Source: Methylobacterium sp. J-068
GTDB lineage: Bacteria; Pseudomonadota; Alphaproteobacteria; Rhizobiales; Beijerinckiaceae
Direction: 5' to 3'
Length of the DNA stretch: 64,000 bases
Assembly: GCF_022829445.1 (NCBI RefSeq)
Contig: NZ_JAKSXY010000125.1
Span: 186,001 to 250,000 of the forward strand
The notes beneath the pieces are model-generated. The model had not been told where the DNA came from. It saw only the letters and a program-made list of their open reading frames with translations, and did not search any database. Of the stretch, positions 7,176 through 14,616 are shown piece after piece. Positions within the stretch are counted from its first letter, which is position 1, and each line of letters begins with the position of its first letter. The position numbers and the translations under genes were made by a program.

Positions 7176-9443
7176 ATGGTGTTCTCGACGCAGCGCGCGA
7201 CCCTGATGCTGGCTCTCGCCCTGGCCGCGGCCGGTTCGGTCGCCTTCGCCGGTACGGGAGCGGAGGCGCCGACGCTTCGGCCGTCCAGCGACGCGGTGGC
7301 GCCGTCCGGCGCTCTGCCGGACGCCAAGACGCCCGACCCCGTCGCGGCGGATGCGCTCAAGATCGAGGCCAAGACGTCGGAGGGAGGACCAGGTCCGGGT
7401 CTGCCGACTGCGGCCAAGGCCTACGCCTCGGCCGATCCGGAGGCGGGAATCGCCTTCCCCCTGCCGGACGCCACCGTCTCGCCGGCCGCTCCCGTTCCCG
7501 AAGTGCCGGACCCGGCGCGGGCCGCCCGCGTGGCACCGGACGTCGACCTGCCGGCCCTGCGTCAGGCCATCGATGCCTACCGCAAGGGGCGTGTCTCGGA
7601 CGGTGATCGTCTTCGTGAGGGCTTCAAGGACCCCGCGGCCCGCGCGCTTCTCGAATGGGTGGCGATCCGCGCCGGCGCCGGAATCGGATTCGAACGGACG
7701 ATCAGCTTCACGCGCACGAATCCCGATTGGCCAGCAGGCCCCCTCCTCCGCCGCCGGGCCGAGGAGGCGCTGCTGACGGAGCGTCGCAACCCCACGACCG
7801 TGCGCGCCTTCTTCGCGGCCTCGAAGCCCGCCAGCGCACCCGGCAAGTTCGCCCTGGCGCTCGCCTTCAAGGCGGATGGCCTCGACGAGGACGCCGCCAT
7901 GCTCGTGCGCGATCTCTGGCGCTCGGAGACCTTCGGCCGCAATCTCGAGGCGAAGGTGCTCGATGCCTTTCCGATGCTGCTGACGCGGGTCGATCATCGC
8001 TACCGCATGGAGCGGGCGCTGCTGAAGGAAGATTACGAGACCGCCGGCCGGGCGGCGTCCTACGCAGGGGGGAGCTACGCCACCCTGGTCCGGGCCCGGC
8101 GCGCCGTCGAGGACAAGAGTTCGTCGGCGCCGGCCGCCCTCAACGCGGTGCCGCCGTCGCTCCGCAGCGATCCGTCCTACATCCTGTCCCGCGCGCAGCA
8201 TCTGCGCCGCCACGACAAGTTCGTCGAGGCGGCGGCCATGCTCGCCACCGCCCCGACGAATCCGGACGTCCTGGTCGACGGCGACGAGTGGTGGGTCGAG
8301 CGCCGGATCGTCGCGCGCAAACTCATCGACGCCAACGATCCAGCCGGCGCCTACGCGGTGGCGAGCGCGCACAGCGCCCGCACGGTCGAGAAGCGGATCG
8401 AGGCGGAATTCCACGCGGGCTGGATCGCCCTGCGCTTCCAGGACGACGCCGCCAAGGCCGCGCATCACTTCGCCGAGGCGGCCCGCATCGCCGAGACCCC
8501 GATCTCGCTGGCGCGCGCCGCCTATTGGCAGGGCCGCGCCGCCGAGGCGCAAGGCCAATCCGACGCCGCCAGAGCGTTCTACGAGCGGGCGGCGCTCCAG
8601 CCGATCGCCTATTACGGGCAGCTGGCGCGGGCGAAGCTCGGGCGCTCCAGCCTGACCCTGCGCAGTATCCCAGAACTCGACGCGACCCAGCAGGCTGCCT
8701 TCGACCAGAGGCTCTACGTCCGTGCCCTGAAGATGCTGGAAGCGGCCGCCCTGAAGGATCTCGCGCTGCCGCTCTACATCGATACCGCGAACCGCCTCAC
8801 GGATGCGGCCGAGATCGATGCCCTCGGGAACGTGGCGGCCGAGCAGCGCAACTCGCGCGCGCTGGTGGCCGTCGGCAAGATCGCGGTGCAGCGCGGGCTT
8901 CCCCTCGACGCACATGCCTACCCCACCATCGGCATCCCGAACTACGAGGCGTCGGCCGCCGTGCCGCTCGTCGAGAAAGCCATGGTGTTCGCGATCGCCC
9001 GACAGGAGAGCCAGTTCGACCCGCTGGCGCAATCGAGCGTCGGTGCGCGCGGCCTGATGCAGATGATGCCAGCCACCGCCCAGCGCACGGCCCGCCGGGT
9101 CAGCGCGAGCTTCGATCCCGACCGCCTGACCAGCGATCCCGCCTACAATGCCCGCCTCGGCCAGGCCCATCTCGGCGAGTTGATGGAGGATTGGCGCGGC
9201 TCGTACATCCTCGCCTTCGCCTCCTACAATGCCGGCGGCGGGAACGTGAAGAAGTGGATCGACGCCTATGGCGATCCCCGCAAGGGCGGCGTCGATCCCA
9301 TCGATTGGGTCGAGCGCATCCCTTTCACCGAGACCCGCAACTACGTCCAGCGGGTGATGGAGAACCTCCAGGTCTATCGCAACCGCCTCGACGGCAAGAG
9401 CGCCCTGCTCATCGAAGGCGACCTGCAGCGCGGCGCGCGCTGA
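7176..9443 (+). CDS. Periplasmic soluble lytic murein transglycosylase (SLT family)
   Basis: The 755-residue protein cleaves peptidoglycan between MurNAc and GlcNAc to give 1,6-anhydroMurNAc products. A signal peptide (MVFSTQRATLMLALALAAAG, cleavage near VAFA) directs it to the periplasm. The middle is a long alpha-helical superhelical region with repeated alanine-rich helices, as in Slt70. The catalytic SLT domain lies at about 600-740: the catalytic Glu is E611 in ARQESQFDP, followed by SSVGARGLMQMMPATA and SYNAGGGNVKKW. I chose the ATG at 7176 because it begins the signal peptide and follows a GGAAGAA ribosome binding site. It is somewhat longer than E. coli Slt70 because of a Pro/Ala-rich linker after the signal peptide. 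Confidence 0.94.
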   Translation: MVFSTQRATLMLALALAAAGSVAFAGTGAEAPTLRPSSDAVAPSGALPDAKTPDPVAADALKIEAKTSEGGPGPGLPTAAKAYASADPEAGIAFPLPDATVSPAAPVPEVPDPARAARVAPDVDLPALRQAIDAYRKGRVSDGDRLREGFKDPAARALLEWVAIRAGAGIGFERTISFTRTNPDWPAGPLLRRRAEEALLTERRNPTTVRAFFAASKPASAPGKFALALAFKADGLDEDAAMLVRDLWRSETFGRNLEAKVLDAFPMLLTRVDHRYRMERALLKEDYETAGRAASYAGGSYATLVRARRAVEDKSSSAPAALNAVPPSLRSDPSYILSRAQHLRRHDKFVEAAAMLATAPTNPDVLVDGDEWWVERRIVARKLIDANDPAGAYAVASAHSARTVEKRIEAEFHAGWIALRFQDDAAKAAHHFAEAARIAETPISLARAAYWQGRAAEAQGQSDAARAFYERAALQPIAYYGQLARAKLGRSSLTLRSIPELDATQQAAFDQRLYVRALKMLEAAALKDLALPLYIDTANRLTDAAEIDALGNVAAEQRNSRALVAVGKIAVQRGLPLDAHAYPTIGIPNYEASAAVPLVEKAMVFAIARQESQFDPLAQSSVGARGLMQMMPATAQRTARRVSASFDPDRLTSDPAYNARLGQAHLGELMEDWRGSYILAFASYNAGGGNVKKWIDAYGDPRKGGVDPIDWVERIPFTETRNYVQRVMENLQVYRNRLDGKSALLIEGDLQRGAR

Positions 9444-9522
9444 CCGGCGTGGTCAGGCCGGCCCGGCCGCGCTAATTGGCGGGGTCCGACTTGTCCGAAG
9501 CGGACCCGCCAGGGTCCGATCT

Positions 9523-9550
9523 GCCAGGACCCGTTTGCCAGGACCCGTTT
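9523..9550. repeat. Tandem 14-bp duplication in the leader of the CinA-like gene
   Basis: The unit GCCAGGACCCGTTT occurs twice back to back and ends three bases before the start codon of the downstream gene. Related GGACCC/GGGTCC words occur just upstream (9482-9515). It replaces the position where a ribosome binding site would be expected. Confidence 0.8.
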
Positions 9551-9553
9551 GCC

Positions 9554-10300
9554 ATGACCGAAGCCGCCGTCACCGCCGCCATCCTCGTGATCGGCGACGA
9601 GATCCTGTCCGGGCGCACCAAGGACAAGAACATCGGCACCATCGCCGATTACTGCACGGCGATCGGCATCGACCTCAAGGAGGTGCGTATCGTGCCCGAC
9701 GAGGCGCACCGCATCGTCGCGGCCGTGAACGCCCTGCGCGACGCCTACACCTATCTCTTCACCACGGGCGGCATCGGGCCGACGCACGACGACATCACGG
9801 CCGATTGCGTCGCCGCCGCCTTCGGTGTGACGATCGACGTCGACCCACGCGCCCGGGCGATGCTGCTCGAGCGCCACAAGCCGGAAGACCTGAACGAGGC
9901 CCGCCTGCGGATGGCCCGCATCCCGGCCGGGGCGGATCTCATCGCCAACCCGGTCTCGAAGGCGCCCGGCTTTCGGATCGGCAACGTCTTCGTCATGGCC
10001 GGCGTGCCGTCGATCATGCAGGCGATGCTCGACAATATCGGGCCGACCCTGGCCACGGGCGCCAAGATCCTGTCCGAGACCATCGAGGCCGGAAACATGC
10101 CGGAAGGCACCTATGCGGGTGGGCTCGCGGGCATCGCGAAGGCGCATGGCGCGGTGTCCATCGGTTCGTATCCGTCGATGACCCCGAATGGTTTTGCCAA
10201 CCGCATCGTGGTTCGCGGCCGGGACGCCGAGGCGATCGCCCACGCACGCGCCGACATCGTCACCCTGTTGGACGGGCTACGCGACGGCACCCCCGGCTGA
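9554..10300 (+). CDS. Molybdopterin-binding (MoCF) domain protein, CinA N-terminal-like
   Basis: The 248-residue protein is a single MoaB/MogA/CinA-type MoCF domain with an extra C-terminal region. Visible motifs are AAILVIGDEILSGRTKDKN at the N-terminus and FTTGGIGPTHDDIT, the nucleotide/pterin-binding loop, followed by VFVMAGVPSIMQAML. It lacks the C-terminal nicotinamide-nucleotide amidase domain of full CinA, so a role in pyridine-nucleotide recycling or molybdopterin handling is only inferred. The ATG at 9554 fits the family N-terminus; upstream in-frame sequence is low-complexity and includes the tandem repeat. The next gene starts 54 bases downstream on the same strand. Confidence 0.88.
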   Translation: MTEAAVTAAILVIGDEILSGRTKDKNIGTIADYCTAIGIDLKEVRIVPDEAHRIVAAVNALRDAYTYLFTTGGIGPTHDDITADCVAAAFGVTIDVDPRARAMLLERHKPEDLNEARLRMARIPAGADLIANPVSKAPGFRIGNVFVMAGVPSIMQAMLDNIGPTLATGAKILSETIEAGNMPEGTYAGGLAGIAKAHGAVSIGSYPSMTPNGFANRIVVRGRDAEAIAHARADIVTLLDGLRDGTPG

Positions 10301-10354
10301 TCGCGGTCCGAGCCGCGTCTCGTCCCTTCGAGGCCGAGCAATGGAGCAAGCGCG

Positions 10355-11200
10355 ATGGCGGAGCGGAGCGAGACCGAGAATCAGGAGCGGATCGAGAGCG
10401 TCGCCGATGTCGGCCGGCCCGACGCCTTCGTCCTCCACGAGGCGATCCGGCGGGAGGGCGACGAGGAATTGCGCCGGCATGGAGGCGCGCTGTTCCTCTC
10501 GGCCATCGCGGCGGGCCTGACGATGGGATTTTCCCTCATCGTCCCAGGCGTGCTCAAGGCCCACCTCCCCGACGCCGCCTGGACCAGCCTCATCACCAGC
10601 CTCGGCTACGCGACGGGCTTCCTCATCGTGGTCCTCGGGCGCCAGCAATTGTTCACCGAAAATACGGTGACGCCCATTCTGCCGCTCCTGCACGATCGCA
10701 ATCTCAGGACGCTGTGGCGGGTGCTCCGGCTCTGGAGCATCGTGCTCGCCGGCAATATCGCGGCCACCGCCGGTATCGCCGCCGTCCTGGCACACTCGGA
10801 TGCGTTCCCGCCGGAGGTCAGAGCGGCTTTCTCAGAGATCAGCCGCCACGCCGTGGGATCGGCCTTCGGCACGACGGTGATCAAGGCCGTCTTCGCCGGC
10901 TGGCTCATCGCCCTGATGGTGTGGATGCTGCCCGCGACCGGGTCGGCCGCGCCCTTCGTGATCGTTCTCATCACCTGGCTGGTCTCGATGTGCGGCCTCT
11001 CCCACATCGTGGCCGGCTCGGTCGACACATTCTACCTCGTCTTCTCCGGAGAGGTGACGATGGGCGACTATGCCTGGAAATTCTTCCTGCCGACGCTGAT
11101 CGGGAACGTCTTCGGCGGCACCGCCCTCGTGGCGGTCCTGAATTTTGGTCAGGTCGCACCCGAGGTCGAAGAGCAAAAAGCCACGGATGGCGAAGTCTGA
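10355..11200 (+). CDS. Formate/nitrite transporter (FNT) family membrane protein, YfdC-like
   Basis: The 281-residue inner-membrane protein shows about six hydrophobic helices after a 45-residue hydrophilic N-terminus. Segments typical of the FNT fold include FLSAIAAGLTMGFSLIVPG, the RQQLFTENTVTPILPLL loop with its conserved Thr-Glu-Asn region, and MCGLSHIVAGSVDTFYLVF. FNT proteins form pentameric channels for small monovalent anions such as formate, nitrite or hydrosulfide. The long N-terminus and the QLFTEN loop resemble the YfdC branch, whose substrate is not settled. In a methylotroph formate is an attractive candidate, but nothing here proves it. Confidence 0.87.
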   Translation: MAERSETENQERIESVADVGRPDAFVLHEAIRREGDEELRRHGGALFLSAIAAGLTMGFSLIVPGVLKAHLPDAAWTSLITSLGYATGFLIVVLGRQQLFTENTVTPILPLLHDRNLRTLWRVLRLWSIVLAGNIAATAGIAAVLAHSDAFPPEVRAAFSEISRHAVGSAFGTTVIKAVFAGWLIALMVWMLPATGSAAPFVIVLITWLVSMCGLSHIVAGSVDTFYLVFSGEVTMGDYAWKFFLPTLIGNVFGGTALVAVLNFGQVAPEVEEQKATDGEV

Positions 11201-11342
11201 ATTCGACCGAATCTCCGCGCGAAGGTTTCGCGCAAGATCAGGCGCATGATGCCGGAAGGCGGGTCGATCGAGCCATCGAGCGCGATCGTCCCGCCCTCGG
11301 CCGGTCAAGGCATCGCGATCCGATCGCTGTCGACCAAGCGTG

Positions 11343-11522
11343 TCAGGCGCGCACCAGACCTTTGCCTTTCACCGCGGCCGCGAGAGCCTTCAGGTTCCGG
11401 TTGAGATCCGCGATCTCGTTCAACGCGATGGTCTTGTGCCCGTCCTTCACCGCGCGCTCGATATCGCCGACCTGATCGGTCGCGATGCGCTTCAGTTCGG
11501 CGGCGAGTTGGTCCCGTGTCAT
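11343..11522 (-). CDS. Small hypothetical protein (59 aa)
   Basis: I do not recognise a family. The product starts MTRDQLAAELKRIATDQVGD and is a charged, probably all-helical soluble protein with a basic C-terminus (KGKGLVRA). Support for a real gene is an AGGAG ribosome binding site seven bases before the ATG, GC-rich third positions and isolation from larger genes. It lies alone between the FNT gene and the outer-membrane protein gene, convergent with the former. Confidence 0.6.
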   Translation of the reverse strand: MTRDQLAAELKRIATDQVGDIERAVKDGHKTIALNEIADLNRNLKALAAAVKGKGLVRA

Positions 11523-11774
11523 CGTCGCTCCTGTCACGGCGAGAGGGTTGCCCCGCCGGGATAGCGCAGCTTGCTTAACCACTGGTTCCGGCGTGCTGCA
11601 CGGCACGCGTCGATGCGACCGGACGAAAGCCCATGCCGAAACGCGGCCGCCGGGCCGGCCTTTTCTGCATGCCGCATGACGCTTCTGGTCGGGGGTGTGG
11701 CTTGGGGGGCATAGTCCGATCCGACAACGCCGGGTAGCTTGGCGACAATTCTCCGACCTGGGACAAACCCCACG

Positions 11775-12653
11775 ATGATCGCAAAAACTCTCCTGGCCGG
11801 CGTCGCTTCGCTCGTCGCCATCGGCTCGGTCTCCGCGGCCGACCTTCCGCGCCGCGAGGCGCCGCCGGTGTTCGTGCCGGTGCCCGTCTTCACCTGGACC
11901 GGCGTCTATTTCGGCACGCACAGCTCCTACACCTTCAGCGACAATCAGAACATCCGCACGCTCGGCAACAACAATGGCACCGGCGGCATCACCAACACGC
12001 AGCTGAACGTCGCCCAGGGCCGTCGCGCGCAGAACTTCAAGGCTGAGCAGGACGGCATCGGCAACATCGGTGGCGGCCTGGGCTACAATTACCAGTTCAC
12101 GCCCGGCTCGGGCTTCGTGATCGGCGCCGAGGCCGACGTGACCTGGACCGACATCGGCAAGCGCCGCGACTATCTCGGCCCGGCCATCGCCGCGAACAAC
12201 TTTATTCCGGATCCGAGCTCCTACCGGAACCGCCTCAACTACCTCGGCACCGTCCAGGGTCGCCTCGGCTACGCCTTCGACCGGTTCCTGGTCTACGGGA
12301 CCGGCGGCTTCGCCTACGGCGACGTCAAGTATCAGGCCGACTTCTTCAACACGGCGAACCGCCTCGCCTATTTCGGCCGCTACAAGGGCATGGAGACGGG
12401 TTATGTCTACGGCGGCGGCATCGAGTACGCGATTCCGACCGACAGCTTCCTGAACCGCTTCAACTTCATCGGCGGCCTGATCGGCGCGAGCGCCATCACG
12501 CTCAAGGCCGAGTACCTGCGCTACGATCTCGGCAGCCGCGACGTGCTCGTGAACAACACCGGCATCGGCCCGACGGGTTCCTACACCTCGCGCTTCAAGA
12601 CCGAGGGAAACCTGATCAAGGCAGGCTTCAACTACAAGTTCGGCTCGCTCTGA
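11775..12653 (+). CDS. Outer-membrane beta-barrel (porin-like, Omp25/OmpA-type) protein
   Basis: The 292-residue precursor has a signal peptide (MIAKTLLAGVASLVAIGSVS, cleaved after the SAA box). It then shows the PPVFVPVPVFTWTGVYFG entry strand characteristic of the Rhizobiales Omp25/31 eight-stranded barrels. Alternating aromatic beta-strands follow (GLGYNYQFTPGSGFVIGAE, GRLGYAFDRFLVYGTGGFAYG), ending with AGFNYKFGSL, whose terminal beta-strand resembles a BAM insertion signal although the last residue is Leu rather than Phe. It probably contributes to outer-membrane integrity; no pore specificity can be read. An intrinsic terminator follows. Confidence 0.92.
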   Translation: MIAKTLLAGVASLVAIGSVSAADLPRREAPPVFVPVPVFTWTGVYFGTHSSYTFSDNQNIRTLGNNNGTGGITNTQLNVAQGRRAQNFKAEQDGIGNIGGGLGYNYQFTPGSGFVIGAEADVTWTDIGKRRDYLGPAIAANNFIPDPSSYRNRLNYLGTVQGRLGYAFDRFLVYGTGGFAYGDVKYQADFFNTANRLAYFGRYKGMETGYVYGGGIEYAIPTDSFLNRFNFIGGLIGASAITLKAEYLRYDLGSRDVLVNNTGIGPTGSYTSRFKTEGNLIKAGFNYKFGSL

Positions 12654-12702
12654 GCTGTCCATCCGGCGCTCCATCCGGAGCGCCGGCACGGAATTCTTTT
12701 CG

Positions 12703-12734
12703 AAAAGCCCCGCTCTCACGAGCGGGGCTTTTTG
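12703..12734 (+). terminator. Intrinsic terminator after the beta-barrel gene
   Basis: AAAGCCCCGCTC and GAGCGGGGCTTT form a 12-bp stem with a four-base TCAC loop, flanked by A and T runs on both sides. It can act for the beta-barrel gene and in the opposite direction for the convergent GlcG-like gene. Confidence 0.93.
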
Positions 12735-12862
12735 CTGTTCGGCGCGATGAAACCGTCTTCCGTTCGATCGAAGCGGAAGACGGTCTCGCTCAGCCCAAGC
12801 GGCGCCTGAGCGAAGCCCGAATCCGCCATCCCGAAGGGGCAAACGGATTAGTCTGGAATCGA

Positions 12863-13297
12863 TCAGGTCCGCCAGGGATGCGCGGGCAATTCCGTGGAAC
12901 CGACCGCGCTCGCCCCCGCCAGTGCGACCGCGTGGTCGTTCTCGACGGTCGATCCGCTCACTCCGATGGCCCCCGACATTACGCCATCCTTGTCGACGAT
13001 CGGGATGCCGCCGGGAAAGGTGATCAGACCGTCATTCGAGTGCTCGATGCCGTAGAGCGGTCCGCCAGGTTGCGAGAGCTGGCCGATCTGACCGGTCATC
13101 ATGCCGAAGAACAAGGACGTCTTGGCCTTCTTCTGCGCAATGTCGATGGAGCCGACCCAGGCATCGTCCATCCGGTAGAACGCCTTCAGGTTTCCTCCGG
13201 AATCCACCACAGCGATACACATTTGGGTGCCGAGCTCGACGGCCTTGGCCCGGGCGGCCTCGATGGCCTTGTGGGCGTCTTCGATGGTCACGTGCAT
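12863..13297 (-). CDS. GlcG/HbpS family protein (DUF336)
   Basis: The 144-residue single-domain protein shows the family pattern: AHKAIEAARAKAVELG, MCIAVVDSGGNLKAFYRMD, then GGIPIVDKDGVMSGAIGVSG near the C-terminus. Relatives include HbpS, which binds heme, and GlcG, encoded in glycolate operons; the biochemical function of most members is unknown. A strong AAGGAG ribosome binding site precedes the ATG at 13297. It is cytoplasmic, with no signal peptide. It lies beside the serine-cycle cluster but is separated from it by a terminator. Confidence 0.9.
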   Translation of the reverse strand: MHVTIEDAHKAIEAARAKAVELGTQMCIAVVDSGGNLKAFYRMDDAWVGSIDIAQKKAKTSLFFGMMTGQIGQLSQPGGPLYGIEHSNDGLITFPGGIPIVDKDGVMSGAIGVSGSTVENDHAVALAGASAVGSTELPAHPWRT

Positions 13298-13438
13298 GAT
13301 CGGATCTCCTTGGAGGTCTGGTGAAGGTCTTGGGTTCGCCGCGAAGCCGTCCGTCAAATCCTGCGACGTGACACCATAGGCCGTCCGTTACCGAGAACCA
13401 CGAACAGCCGGAACGCGAAACGATGGCCAGAGCGGTGA

Positions 13439-13469
13439 AACAAGAATGGCCGCCCCCGAGGAGGCGGCC
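13439..13469 (-). terminator. Terminator of the serine-cycle cluster (after mclA)
   Basis: Read on the minus strand, GGCCGCC and GGCGGCC arms (13448-13454 and 13463-13469) close over an eight-base loop and are followed by ATTCTTGTTT. It lies about 45 bases after the mclA stop and ends the eight-gene methylotrophy block. Confidence 0.75.
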
Positions 13470-13511
13470 TAGTTACGGGTCAAGTCTCAGGCGACAAGGA
13501 CTGGGCTGGGA

Positions 13512-14486
13512 TCAGCCCGCGGTCATCGCGTTGGCCTTCTCGATCAGCGCCTCGGCCATGCGGATCGAGGCGATGTCGATCAGGCGGCCGTCGAGCGACA
13601 CGGCACCCTTGCCGGCCTTGGCGGCGTCTTCCATCGCAGCCAGGATGCGACGGGCCTTGTCGACCTCGGCCGCCGAGGGGGTGAACACGTCGTTGGCGAG
13701 GTCGATCTGCGAGGGGTGGATCGCCCACTTGCCCTCGAAGCCGAGGGCCGCGCAGCGCTTGGCTGCCGAGATGTAGCCGTCTGGATCGGAGAAGTCGCCG
13801 AACGGGCCGTCGATGGGGCGCAGGCCGTAGGCGCGGCAGGCGACGAGCATGCGGTTCTGGGCGAACAGCCACGGGTCCTGCCAATGGGTCTGGCGGTTGC
13901 CGGCCTCGTCCTTGTCGGTGAGCACCGAGAAGTCGGGGTTCACGCCGCCGATCACCTGGGCGCGGGCGCGGGTGGAGGCCGCATAATCGGCGACACCGAA
14001 CGACATGGCCTCGAGGCGCGGCGAGGACTGGGCGATGGCCTCGACGTTGGCCATGCCGAGCGCCGTCTCGATCAGCACTTCGAAGCCGATCTTCTTCTCC
14101 CGCTTCTTGGCCTGCTCGATCTGGGTGGTGAGCACGTCGATCGCGTAGACATCCGCCGCGACGCCGACCTTGGGGATGAGGATCATGTCGAGGCGCGGGC
14201 AGGCCTCCACGATGTCGACCACGTCGCGATACATGTAGTGGGTGTCGAGACCGTTGATGCGGATCATCATGGTCTTGTTGCCCCAATCCAGGTCGTTGAG
14301 CGCCTGGATGATGTTCTTGCGGGCCTGCTCCTTGTCGTCAGGAGCGACCGCATCCTCGAGGTCGAGGAAGATCACGTCAGCCTTGGAGGAGGCCGACTTC
14401 TCCATGAAGGTCGGGTTGGAGCCGGGAACGGCGAGTTCCGAGCGATGGAGGCGCGGGGTCGCCTGCTGGATCAGGGTGAAGCTCAT
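13512..14486 (-). CDS. mclA: L-malyl-CoA/beta-methylmalyl-CoA lyase
   Basis: The 324-residue CitE-like lyase splits malyl-CoA into acetyl-CoA and glyoxylate, the last step of the serine cycle, and can also act on beta-methylmalyl-CoA in glyoxylate regeneration. Family features are LHRSELAVPGSNPTFMEKS, ADVIFLDLEDAVAPDDK with the Mg-binding acidic pair, MIRINGLDT, and the GFEVLIETALGMANVEAI segment with a second metal ligand Glu. The C-terminal GFEGKWAIHPSQI is the CoA-binding signature. Length matches the M. extorquens enzyme. It is the last gene of the cluster, 130 bases after ppc. Confidence 0.97.
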   Translation of the reverse strand: MSFTLIQQATPRLHRSELAVPGSNPTFMEKSASSKADVIFLDLEDAVAPDDKEQARKNIIQALNDLDWGNKTMMIRINGLDTHYMYRDVVDIVEACPRLDMILIPKVGVAADVYAIDVLTTQIEQAKKREKKIGFEVLIETALGMANVEAIAQSSPRLEAMSFGVADYAASTRARAQVIGGVNPDFSVLTDKDEAGNRQTHWQDPWLFAQNRMLVACRAYGLRPIDGPFGDFSDPDGYISAAKRCAALGFEGKWAIHPSQIDLANDVFTPSAAEVDKARRILAAMEDAAKAGKGAVSLDGRLIDIASIRMAEALIEKANAMTAG

Positions 14487-14528
14487 CGGGATTCCTTCCT
14501 GTTTGACGTGTTCTGAACGTTCGTGAGA

Positions 14529-14597
14529 CCCGAAAGTCGGGCCATCATACCGGTGGAGACGCGCCTTCGCGCTAGGCCAAGGGCCGCTGGCGGCCCT
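14529..14597 (-). repeat. Two hairpins between ppc and mclA
   Basis: AGGGCC and GGCCCT arms at 14580-14597 enclose a self-complementary GC-rich loop, and CCCGA/TCGGG arms lie at 14529-14541. Neither has a T tail on the minus strand, so they look more like mRNA-stabilising or processing structures than terminators. Confidence 0.5.
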
Positions 14598-14616
14598 CGG
14601 GATTCTTGCAACGTCG

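Noticed and set aside
7107..9170. 687-codon frame antisense to the lytic transglycosylase
   Set aside because: Shadow of a gene with a signal peptide and SLT catalytic motifs.
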